From NCBI GenBank assembly GCA_015494005.1, contig WGCB01000504.1, forward strand, positions 1 through 9,348: a DNA stretch of 9,348 bases, read 5' to 3'. Of this stretch, positions 1-5,947 are shown piece by piece. Numbering within the stretch: position 1 is the stretch's first letter; each line of letters starts with the position of its first letter. The notes below the pieces were generated by a model. That model did not search any database. It was not told the origin of the DNA and saw only the letters and a list, made by a program, of their open reading frames with translations. Position numbers and translations under genes: made by a program. The DNA is from Caldilineaceae bacterium. GTDB lineage: Bacteria; Chloroflexota; Anaerolineae; Caldilineales; Caldilineaceae.

Positions 1-2
1 CC

Positions 3-947
3 CCAGGGGTGCTGCTGATCACCGAGACCAACGTGCCCCACGAGGAGAACATCAGCTACTTCGGCGACGGGACCAACGAGGCCCAGATGGTCTACAACTT
101 CGCCCTGCCCCCCCTGACCCTACACACCTTCCGCACCGGGGACGCCAGCAAGCTCTCGGCCTGGGCCGCCACCCTGGACACCCCCTCGGACCAGACCACC
201 TTCTTCAACTTCATGGCCTCCCACGACGGCATCGGCCTGCGCCCGGTGGAGGGGATCCTGGAGCCGGCGGAGATCCAGGCCCTGGTGGAGCTCTCCCTGG
301 CCCACGGGGGCTTCGTCTCCTACCGGGCCAACCCGGACGGGAGCAAGAGCCCCTACGAGCTGAACATCGTCTACTTCGACGCCATCAACGACCCCAACGC
401 GGACGAGCCCCAGTCCGTGCAGGTGGACCGCTTCATGGCCAGCCAGGCCATCCTGGTGGGGCTCATGGGCGTGCCGGGGATCTACGTGCACAGCCTCTTC
501 GGCAGCCGCAACTGGCGGGAGGGGGTGAAGCTCACCGGCCACTACCGGACCATCAACCGGCAGAAGTTCCAGCGCCGAGCCCTGGAGGCGGAGCTGGACG
601 ATCCCCGCCACCTGCGCCACCAGGTCTTCACCCGCTATCGGGCCCTGCTGCGCGCCCGGCGGGGGGAGCCGGCCTTCCACCCCAACGGGGCCCAGCACGT
701 GCTCCAGGACCAGCCGGCCTTCTTCGCCTTCGTGCGGGTGGCCCCGGACGGCCGCAGCCGGGTGCTCTGCATCCAGAACGTCACCGGGGAAGAGCAGCCC
801 TTCCAGGCCAACCTGGGGCCGTTTGGCTTCCAGGCCGGCGCGCCGGTGACGGATCTCCTGGGCGGGGCCGATCACGTCCTGGGGGAAGGCGGCGAGCTCT
901 CCCTGGCCGTGCCGGCCTACGGGGTGCGCTGGCTCCGTCAGGGGTGA
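3..947 (+). CDS. GH13_18 disaccharide phosphorylase, 5'-truncated (glucosylglycerate/sucrose phosphorylase-like)
   Basis: This is the C-terminal part of a family GH13 subfamily 18 enzyme, which splits an alpha-glucoside with phosphate to give glucose 1-phosphate. The frame is open from the window edge, so the GTG at 9 is internal; about 314 residues are visible of roughly 550-600 expected. The segment TETNVPHEEN carries the probable catalytic acid/base Glu (codon 24-26). NFMASHDGIGLRP, about residue 70-82 of the visible part, holds the conserved His-Asp pair of GH13 region IV. The catalytic nucleophile lies upstream of the window. GIYVHSLFGSRN and YRTINRQKF resemble the YcjM/glucosylglycerate phosphorylase branch more than Bifidobacterium sucrose phosphorylase, but substrate cannot be fixed from sequence alone. 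The end of the protein is a short beta-domain typical of GH13. No signal peptide can be judged. It converges with a sugar ABC transporter operon, which probably imports its substrate. Family assignment is firm; specificity is a guess. Confidence 0.88.
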   Translation, partial: PGVLLITETNVPHEENISYFGDGTNEAQMVYNFALPPLTLHTFRTGDASKLSAWAATLDTPSDQTTFFNFMASHDGIGLRPVEGILEPAEIQALVELSLAHGGFVSYRANPDGSKSPYELNIVYFDAINDPNADEPQSVQVDRFMASQAILVGLMGVPGIYVHSLFGSRNWREGVKLTGHYRTINRQKFQRRALEAELDDPRHLRHQVFTRYRALLRARRGEPAFHPNGAQHVLQDQPAFFAFVRVAPDGRSRVLCIQNVTGEEQPFQANLGPFGFQAGAPVTDLLGGADHVLGEGGELSLAVPAYGVRWLRQG

Positions 948-970
948 TCCAGAGCATTTGCCTGCACGCG

Positions 971-1011
971 AAAGCCTCCCCGGCCCATCTCACGGACCGG
1001 GGAGGCTTTTT
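971..1011 (+). terminator. Rho-independent terminator after the phosphorylase gene
   Basis: A perfect 13-bp inverted repeat pairs 971-983 (AAAGCCTCCCCGG) with 997-1009, with a 13-nt loop, and runs into TTTTT at 1007-1011. It starts 23 bp after the phosphorylase stop codon. The opposite strand shows only three T residues after the stem, so it may also stop the convergent permease operon, but less well. Confidence 0.92.
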
Positions 1012-1069
1012 GTGTTGCCAACGGATCGGGTCGAGCGGGGTGCGAGGCCGGATGGCTCCTCCAGCCAGG

Positions 1070-1951
1070 CTACCCTTTCACGCCGCCGGCCGTCAACCCG
1101 CCGGTGATGAAGCGCTCGAAGAAGGTGAAGAGCACGATCACCGGGATGGTGATGATCACGCTGCCGGCCATGAGCATGGTCTTGGGCACCTCCTGGGTGT
1201 CCAGCTGCTTCACGCCCAGGGGAAGGGTCCAGGCATTGCGCTCCTCCAGGAGGAAGAGCAGGGCGTAGAGGAACTCGTTCCAGGCGATCATGAAGACGTA
1301 GAGGCCGGTGGAGGCAATGGCCGGCAGAGAAAGGGGGATGACGATCTTGCGCAGGGCCTCCAGCCGGGTGCAGCCGTCGATGAGCGCGGCCTCCTCCAGC
1401 TCCACTGGGATGGTCTGGAAGTAGGAGCGGAGCATGTAGAGGGCCACAGGCAGGGTGGAGGAGAGGTAGACCACGATCAGGCCCAGGAGGCGGCGGGGCA
1501 CATCCGAGCGCAGGCCCAGTTTGCTGTAGAGGACGAACAGGGGAATGGCCAGAACGATGGCTGGGATCATGTAAACCAGCAGCAGGCCCCAGTTGACCAG
1601 GTTCTTGCCTCGGAAGTCCAGCCGGGTGGCCGCGTAGGCCGCGGAGATGGAAACCCAGAGGGTGATGGCCGTGGTCACCAGGGAGACGCCCAGGCTGTTG
1701 CGGATGAAGACGACGAACCCCTGGCCGCCCTGGTCCACCGGCTTGAGCACTTCCTTGTAGGTCTGCAGGGTGCGCACCAACTCCCAGTCTGGGATCAGGT
1801 TGGCAGGCTCCACCAGCACGCTCTGAATGGAGCGGAAGGAGAGGAGGAGCATGTAGTAGAAGGGAAAGGCACAGGCCAGGAAGAAGAGGACGATGCCGAT
1901 CCAGCGCAGGACGCCGCCGATCCAGAATTGTTCGATATTTTCCCGGGACAT
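1070..1951 (-). CDS. CUT1-family sugar ABC transporter permease, MalG-like
   Basis: This 293-residue protein is the second inner-membrane permease of a carbohydrate importer (CUT1, MalG/UgpE type). The first membrane segment is at about residues 14-37, and further hydrophobic segments follow for a total near six. The permease EAA loop, which docks on the ATPase, is clear at about residues 186-210: EEAALIDG, then IVIPLSLP. A Cys follows the DG where Ala is usual. The short soluble tail ends GGLTAGGVKG, a typical MalG-like ending. The ATG at 1951 is set by AGGAGG at 1960-1965, 8 nt upstream, which overlaps the end of the preceding permease gene; only 3 bp separate the two genes, so they are co-transcribed. 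Length is normal. The substrate is not readable from a permease; context points to an alpha-glucoside. Confidence 0.93.
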   Translation of the reverse strand: MSRENIEQFWIGGVLRWIGIVLFFLACAFPFYYMLLLSFRSIQSVLVEPANLIPDWELVRTLQTYKEVLKPVDQGGQGFVVFIRNSLGVSLVTTAITLWVSISAAYAATRLDFRGKNLVNWGLLLVYMIPAIVLAIPLFVLYSKLGLRSDVPRRLLGLIVVYLSSTLPVALYMLRSYFQTIPVELEEAALIDGCTRLEALRKIVIPLSLPAIASTGLYVFMIAWNEFLYALLFLLEERNAWTLPLGVKQLDTQEVPKTMLMAGSVIITIPVIVLFTFFERFITGGLTAGGVKG

Positions 1952-1954
1952 GGT

Positions 1955-2923
1955 CTACACCTCCTCTTCCACGAAGAAGTAGCGGAAGTAGATGAACAGC
2001 AGGACGGCCAGGATGATGGCCAGCACGATGGAGAGGGCTGCCGCCGCCCCCACGTCCGCCCGGCCGAAGAGCCAGTCGTAGATCTTCACGGTGATCACCT
2101 CGGTGCCGGCCGCGCCCCCGGTGAGGAGGAAGACATCGTCGAACTTGTTGAAGGTCCAGATGAAGCGCAGGAGCACCAGGGTGGCTGTCACCACCCGCAG
2201 CTGGGGCAGGGTGATGTACCAGAAGCGTTGGGTGAGGGTGGCCCCGTCCACCTTGGCCGCCTCGTAGAGGTCCTCGGGCAGGGCCTGGAGGCGAGCCAGA
2301 TAGAAGAGGAAGGAGAAGGGGAAGTAGCGCCACCCGGAAAAGATGATCACCATGCTCAAGGCCAGGGGCCATTTCAGCGTCGTGCCGAAGAGGTGGAGAT
2401 CCACGTAGCGCTGGCTGAAGTAGGAGAGGCGTGGGTACCCCAGCATGGAGGCCCACTCGTTGACGATGCCGAACTGGGCATTGAACATCATGCGCCAGAC
2501 GAAGACCGTGGCCACGATGGGGGCGATGTAGGGAAAGAGGAGGATGCTGCGGAAGACGCCCCGGCCCGGGAAGGCGTCCCGTGCCAGCACGGCCGCTGTC
2601 AGGCCCAGGAGCAGGGGCAGGATGGTGCCGAACAGGGAGTAGATCAGGGTGGTGCGCAGCAGCGTGATGAATCCCCGGGCGCCCACTACTTTCTCGTAGT
2701 TGCGGGTGGTGAACTCCGCCGCCCACAGGCTCAGCTTCTGCAGCTCGATGAGGCGCAGCTCCTGGAAGCTGAGGAAGATGTTCCAGAGCAGGGGGAGGAT
2801 CACCAGGAGCACCACCACCGTCACCGGGACGGCCAGCAGGCGGTAGGCCAGGCGCTCCTCCTGCTGGGCCAGGGTCAGCCGGGGCGTGGCGCTGGAGTTG
2901 ATGCCGCGGGAGAAGAGACTCAT
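1955..2923 (-). CDS. CUT1-family sugar ABC transporter permease, MalF-like
   Basis: This 322-residue protein is the first permease of the importer, of the MalF/UgpA type without the large periplasmic loop of E. coli MalF. A cytoplasmic N-terminus rich in charged residues (about 1-28) precedes the first membrane helix (about 29-52); five more hydrophobic stretches follow. The EAA loop lies at about residues 219-243 (LYEAAKVDGA, then ITLPQLR); the usual final Pro is Val. The end is a helix followed by an acidic tail, FFVEEEV. The ATG at 2923 has a good ribosome site, GAAGGAGA at 2931-2938, 7 nt away. It lies 138 bp after the binding-protein gene, with a stem-loop in between, and 3 bp before the second permease. 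It forms a heterodimer with that permease; no ATPase gene is nearby. Confidence 0.93.
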   Translation of the reverse strand: MSLFSRGINSSATPRLTLAQQEERLAYRLLAVPVTVVVLLVILPLLWNIFLSFQELRLIELQKLSLWAAEFTTRNYEKVVGARGFITLLRTTLIYSLFGTILPLLLGLTAAVLARDAFPGRGVFRSILLFPYIAPIVATVFVWRMMFNAQFGIVNEWASMLGYPRLSYFSQRYVDLHLFGTTLKWPLALSMVIIFSGWRYFPFSFLFYLARLQALPEDLYEAAKVDGATLTQRFWYITLPQLRVVTATLVLLRFIWTFNKFDDVFLLTGGAAGTEVITVKIYDWLFGRADVGAAAALSIVLAIILAVLLFIYFRYFFVEEEV

Positions 2924-2970
2924 GGGTCGATCTCCTTCAGGTGTGGCATGGAAAACCGGGGCAGAAAGTC

Positions 2971-3005
2971 ACGGAGCGCCATACCCCAGGGGGTAGGCGC
3001 TCCGT
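2971..3005 (-). promoter_or_regulatory. Stem-loop between binding-protein and permease genes
   Basis: ACGGAGCGCC at 2971-2980 pairs perfectly with GGCGCTCCGT at 2996-3005. Inside, TACCCC (2982-2987) pairs with GGGGTA (2990-2995), leaving one bulged A and a very tight loop. No T-run follows on the minus strand, so it is probably not a full terminator. Position after a binding-protein gene is typical of hairpins that protect its mRNA or reduce permease expression. That role is inferred. Confidence 0.7.
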
Positions 3006-3020
3006 TGAACCGCGTTGACC

Positions 3021-3048
3021 ACGAAGTCCAGGTCACGAAATCGAGGTC
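3021..3048. repeat. Imperfect 14-bp tandem repeat
   Basis: ACGAAGTCCAGGTC (3021-3034) is followed directly by ACGAAATCGAGGTC (3035-3048), with 12 of 14 bases the same. It lies in the gap just downstream of the binding-protein stop codon. On the minus strand it reads as repeated TTCGTGACC/TTCGTGGTC. No function is evident. Confidence 0.6.
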
Positions 3049-3061
3049 AGAACGTCGCGCC

Positions 3062-4519
3062 CTATTCCACCAGATCCTCCACGGCGGCCTGCATCTCCGC
3101 CGCGGCCTCCTCCGGTGTCAGGTTGCCGTCCAGGACCTCTCGCAGGGTGCGAGGCACCACCAGGGACTCGTAGACCGCCGTGACCAGCGCGCCCTTGCCC
3201 TGCTTGAAGCCCCAGCGGTCGAAGCTGCCGGCGCCCTGGATCAGGGTGTTGATGACCTCGTCGCCGTAGATGTCCCCCAGCTTGGCCTTGCGGTCCACAC
3301 CCGTCTCCAGCTGCTTCCAGCCGTCGATGAACTTGTTGGGCTCGTCCGGCGTGCCCCGGCGCATGGGGAACTTGCCCTCCACCGAGACGGAGAGCCAGTC
3401 CAGGTAGCCGTCGTTGAACCAGAACTTGAGGAACTCCTTGGCGGCTTCCGTGTCCGCCGTGGAGGTGATGCCCATGTAGCTCACCTGGCCGTACTGGGCC
3501 GGCTTCACGCCGCTGGGGCCGATGAAGGCCGGCACGAAGCCGCTGTTCTTGGCCAGGTAGGCCGGATCGTCCTTGCACTCGGGGCAGGAGGGGAAGGCGT
3601 TGTCCCGCAGGCCCGCCATCTCGTCCAGGATGAAGGGGGACCAGATGATCATGCCGGCCTGGCCCGCGAAGTAGGTGGCTCGGGTGCTCACCACGTCCTG
3701 GACGCCCGGGGGCGAGTAGTTGCTCATCAGATCGGCGTAGAAGCCGATGGCCTCCACACACTCCTTGGAGTCCAGGGTGACCTCGCCTGCGTCGTTCACC
3801 AGCTGGCAGTTGTTGGCCAGAGCCACATGCTCGAAGGTCTGCTGGGTGAAGACCGCGCCGGCGTCCGTGGCCGCGGTGATGCCGTAGAAGTTGTTGTCCG
3901 GATCGTTCAGGGCCTCGGCAGCCGCCATAATCTTGTCATAGGTGTCCGGGCGCTCCAGGCCGGCCGCGTCGAAAAGGTCCTTGCGGTAGATGAGGAGCTG
4001 GCCCCACCCGTCGCTGGGCACCGCGGCTTCCTTGCCCTCGAACTGGACCATCTCCAGGGGGCCCTCCGCGAAGGTCTCCCGGCCCAGCTCGTCGATCACC
4101 GCGGTGGCCGCGTCCGGGTCCAGGATGCCCTGCTCCGCCCAGCCGATGGCGAAGTCCACCGGGAAGAACATCACGTCCGGCAGGGTGCCGGCCGCCACCG
4201 CCGCGGTGAGCAGGTTGGGCAGCTGGTCCTCGTCCGTCAGGACCAACTCCACGTTGATGCCGCTCTGCTCCTTGAAGCGATCCAGGATCTCCTGGGTCTT
4301 GGCCGCCCGAGCCGGCTGGGTCTCCGTGCTCCAGAAGGTGATGGTGGTGCCGGGGACGACCTTCTCCACGACTTTCTCCACCTCCACGACCTTGGTCACC
4401 TCGACAGTGACCTCTTTCTCTACGACTTGGGGTTGCTGTTGGGCTCCCGGCGCCGCCGCCTGGCAGGCCGAAAGCACAAAGGCAAAGATCAGCAGGATGG
4501 CAATTGCAGCTCGTTTCAT
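3062..4519 (-). CDS. Sugar ABC transporter substrate-binding lipoprotein (CUT1, family 1)
   Basis: This 485-residue extracytoplasmic lipoprotein captures sugar and delivers it to the two permeases downstream. Residues 1-18 form a signal peptide with lipobox LSA-Cys19, the acylation site. Residues about 32-55 are a Val/Glu/Lys repeat linker, and the mature binding fold starts near TTITFWST (58-65), a usual first strand of family 1 solute-binding proteins. ELVLTDEDQLPNLLTAAVAAGTLPDVMFF (91-119) and LLIYRKDLFDAAGLERPDTYD also match the family. Four further cysteines (238, 254, 312, 315) could form disulfides outside the membrane; 312-315 is CPEC. The ATG at 4519 is preferred over the upstream in-frame ATG codons at 4534 and 4594 because it has GGAGGGA at 4526-4532 and begins exactly at the signal peptide. 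The gene lies 171 bp after the lacI-type gene and 138 bp before the permeases. Family is firm; ligand unknown. Confidence 0.94.
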   Translation of the reverse strand: MKRAAIAILLIFAFVLSACQAAAPGAQQQPQVVEKEVTVEVTKVVEVEKVVEKVVPGTTITFWSTETQPARAAKTQEILDRFKEQSGINVELVLTDEDQLPNLLTAAVAAGTLPDVMFFPVDFAIGWAEQGILDPDAATAVIDELGRETFAEGPLEMVQFEGKEAAVPSDGWGQLLIYRKDLFDAAGLERPDTYDKIMAAAEALNDPDNNFYGITAATDAGAVFTQQTFEHVALANNCQLVNDAGEVTLDSKECVEAIGFYADLMSNYSPPGVQDVVSTRATYFAGQAGMIIWSPFILDEMAGLRDNAFPSCPECKDDPAYLAKNSGFVPAFIGPSGVKPAQYGQVSYMGITSTADTEAAKEFLKFWFNDGYLDWLSVSVEGKFPMRRGTPDEPNKFIDGWKQLETGVDRKAKLGDIYGDEVINTLIQGAGSFDRWGFKQGKGALVTAVYESLVVPRTLREVLDGNLTPEEAAAEMQAAVEDLVE

Positions 4520-4525
4520 CGGACT

Positions 4526-4532
4526 TCCCTCC
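4526..4532 (-). promoter_or_regulatory. Ribosome binding site fixing the lipoprotein start
   Basis: GGAGGGA on the minus strand lies 6 nt before the ATG at 4519. The two upstream in-frame ATGs (4534 and 4594) would add non-hydrophobic residues before the signal peptide, so this site decides the start. Confidence 0.8.
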
Positions 4533-4591
4533 ATGTTTGATTGGGTTGATCGGGTTGGAGTAACGAGTTGGTGAACGTTGGGTGTGACAGA

Positions 4592-4628
4592 CACAGGTCA
4601 GCGAATGCTGCACGGGTCAGCAAATATA
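4592..4628 (-). promoter_or_regulatory. Candidate promoter region of the ABC operon with direct repeats
   Basis: On the minus strand, TATATT (4623-4628) is an AT-rich -10 candidate in GC-rich DNA, with no good -35 at 16-18 bp. Just downstream lie two 11-bp direct repeats, GCTGACCCGTG (4611-4621) and GCTGACCTGTG (4592-4602), differing at one base and 19 bp apart. No copy of the CCAAAACGTTTTGG palindrome is present here. The region could be an activator-dependent or weak promoter, or the gene may be read through from the lacI-type gene. Confidence 0.4.
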
Positions 4629-4690
4629 GGGTCAACAGGCCCAGGTGGCTCGTCGATCCAAGAGAGGGCGCCCCGTCGAATGGCCACTCC

Positions 4691-5725
4691 TCACCCTCCC
4701 TCCTTCGACTGGGTCACCAGGCCTGAGGACTGGCGCACCACCAGGGATGGCTGGAGCAGGACCTGCTGCTCCCCCACCTCTTCCTGGCGGATGATGCGGA
4801 TCAGCATGGCCGAGAGCATGCGGCCGATGGTGTAGATGGGCTGGTCCACGGTGGTCAGCGGCGGGTGGGCGTGTTCGGCCATGGGGATGTTGTCGAAACC
4901 GGCGATGGCGATGTCCGCGCCTACCCTCAGCCCGATCTCCTGGGCGGCGCGCATGGCGCCCAAGGCCATGAGATCGTTGCCGGCCACGATGGCCGTGGGG
5001 GGATCCGCCAGGGCCAGCAGCCGTTGGGTCTGCTGATAGCCGCTGCGGTGGGTCAGCTCCCCCTCCACCACCAGGGACGGATCCAGGGCGAGCCCCTGCT
5101 CAACCATGGCCGCCTGGAATCCAGCCATGCGATCCTGGGCGAAGTTCAGGTTGCTGGGCGGTGTGATGTAGGCGATGCGTCGATGGCCCTGCTCCGCCAG
5201 GTGACGGACCAGCTGGCGCATACCCTGCTCCCCGTCCACGTCCACGAAGGGGAAATCCAGCGTCCCCTGCACCCGCCCGAAGGCCACGAACGGGAAGCCG
5301 ATCCGGCGCAGGTAGTCCACCCGGGGATCCTGCTGCCGGGTGCGGACCACAATCAACCCGTCCACCTGCCGCCCCTGCACCTTGCGCCGGTAGGCCTCCA
5401 TCTCCTCGTCCCCCGGGGCCCGGGTGGAGACCAGGAGATCGTAGCCGAAGTCCGCGGTCTGGTTGCCGATCCCGGCCAGGAACTCGCTGAAGAACGGGTC
5501 CGAAAAACGGGGCCCGTAGGTGGGCAGGACCAGGCCGATGGTGTCCGAACGGCGTTTCTGGAGCCGTTGGGCCGTTCGGTTCGGGGTGTACCCCATCTCC
5601 GCGGCGACCCGACGCACCAGGGCCTTCGTTTCCGAACTGACGTCGTCGTAGTCGTTCAGGGCTCGCGAGACGGTGGTGATGGATTTTCCAACACGGCGCG
5701 CGACGTCTTTGATGGTTACCGGCAT
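4691..5725 (-). CDS. LacI-family transcriptional regulator
   Basis: This 344-residue repressor controls sugar genes by binding a palindromic operator and releasing it, or binding tighter, when a ligand occupies its sensor domain. Residues 3-24 are the LacI helix-turn-helix (VTIKDVARRVGKSITTVSRALN). The hinge helix follows (NRTAQRLQKRR, about 49-59), with Leu55 where the family inserts into the central CpG of the operator. From about residue 61 (DTIGLVLPTYG) a periplasmic-binding-protein-like sensor follows, with FVDVDGEQGMRQLVRHL, GHRRIAYI and AIVAGNDLMALGAM as family landmarks. Length is typical. The start at 5725 is chosen because the helix-turn-helix begins there; the in-frame ATG at 5872 would lie in the promoter -35 box. 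Its own promoter holds two identical palindromes, so autoregulation is likely. The gene precedes the ABC operon on the same strand without an obvious terminator between, so it probably regulates that operon. Confidence 0.94.
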   Translation of the reverse strand: MPVTIKDVARRVGKSITTVSRALNDYDDVSSETKALVRRVAAEMGYTPNRTAQRLQKRRSDTIGLVLPTYGPRFSDPFFSEFLAGIGNQTADFGYDLLVSTRAPGDEEMEAYRRKVQGRQVDGLIVVRTRQQDPRVDYLRRIGFPFVAFGRVQGTLDFPFVDVDGEQGMRQLVRHLAEQGHRRIAYITPPSNLNFAQDRMAGFQAAMVEQGLALDPSLVVEGELTHRSGYQQTQRLLALADPPTAIVAGNDLMALGAMRAAQEIGLRVGADIAIAGFDNIPMAEHAHPPLTTVDQPIYTIGRMLSAMLIRIIRQEEVGEQQVLLQPSLVVRQSSGLVTQSKEGG

Positions 5726-5821
5726 AGCACCTGCGAAAAGCACTCGAAGTCGTCGAAAGAGGGGGACGGCGGCAACAGCAATGATTTTTGCCAACAAAAG
5801 GGAGGTAATTTGGCGGGGGAT

Positions 5822-5835
5822 CCAAAACGTTTTGG
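5822..5835. promoter_or_regulatory. Operator 1: perfect 14-bp palindrome, LacI-type
   Basis: CCAAAACGTTTTGG is a perfect palindrome with the central CG expected for LacI-family operators. It begins about 2 bp after the predicted transcription start (near 5837), so bound protein would block the polymerase. Its centre is 30 bp from that of operator 2, about three helical turns, which puts both on the same face. Confidence 0.85.
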
Positions 5836-5843
5836 CTGACCCC

Positions 5844-5872
5844 ATTGTAAACCAAAACGTTTTGGATGTCAA
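5844..5872 (-). promoter_or_regulatory. Sigma-70-type promoter of the lacI-type gene
   Basis: On the minus strand TTGACA (5867-5872, perfect -35) is followed after exactly 17 bp by TACAAT (5844-5849, five of six). The start point would be near 5837, giving a leader of about 110 nt before the ATG at 5725. The spacer contains operator 2. Confidence 0.85.
5852..5865. promoter_or_regulatory. Operator 2: perfect 14-bp palindrome inside the promoter spacer
   Basis: This second CCAAAACGTTTTGG is identical to operator 1. It fills the space between the -35 (5867-5872) and -10 (5844-5849) boxes of the lacI-type gene, so binding should exclude RNA polymerase directly. Confidence 0.87.
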
Positions 5873-5876
5873 CGAT

Positions 5877-5910
5877 AAATTTCGGACAGACCCACGTCTG
5901 CCCGAAATTT
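5877..5910 (-). terminator. Hairpin terminator ending the cofE transcription unit
   Basis: AAATTTCGG (5877-5885) pairs with CCGAAATTT (5902-5910), and CAGAC (5887-5891) with GTCTG (5896-5900), giving a 14-bp paired stem with one A/C mismatch and a 4-nt loop. Minus-strand transcripts leaving cofE (stop at 5948) meet it 37 nt on; the 3' arm ends in TTT then ATC, a weak T-run. It is 4 bp from the lacI-type promoter and would insulate it. The near-symmetry could also make it bidirectional. Confidence 0.65.
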
Positions 5911-5947
5911 CGTGTCCGTTTTCAAGGAAGGGATGGGGAGTTCGCGC

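Noticed and set aside
1045..1070. Small hairpin (TGGCT/AGCCA) just after the last permease gene
   Set aside because: Five-bp stem with no T-run; too weak to call a terminator.
990..2726. A 578-codon minus-strand frame overlapping both permeases
   Set aside because: Pro/Gly/His/Arg-rich out-of-frame translation of the two permease genes.
944..4540. A 1198-codon open frame on the + strand across the whole transporter operon
   Set aside because: It is antisense to three clear genes and its sequence is rich in Gly, Glu, Gln and His with no domain; a product of high-GC third positions in the real genes.
4570..4583. Possible third LacI operator around AACGTT (4574-4579) before the binding-protein gene
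   Set aside because: Only the 6-bp core matches CCAAAACGTTTTGG; the flanks do not form the palindrome.
4520..4594. N-terminal extension of the binding lipoprotein from an ATG at 4594
   Set aside because: It would bury the signal peptide behind 25 polar residues; the ATG at 4519 has a good ribosome site.
5726..5872. N-terminal extension of the LacI-type regulator from an ATG at 5872
   Set aside because: It would overlap the -35, -10 and both operators, and the helix-turn-helix begins at the ATG at 5725.
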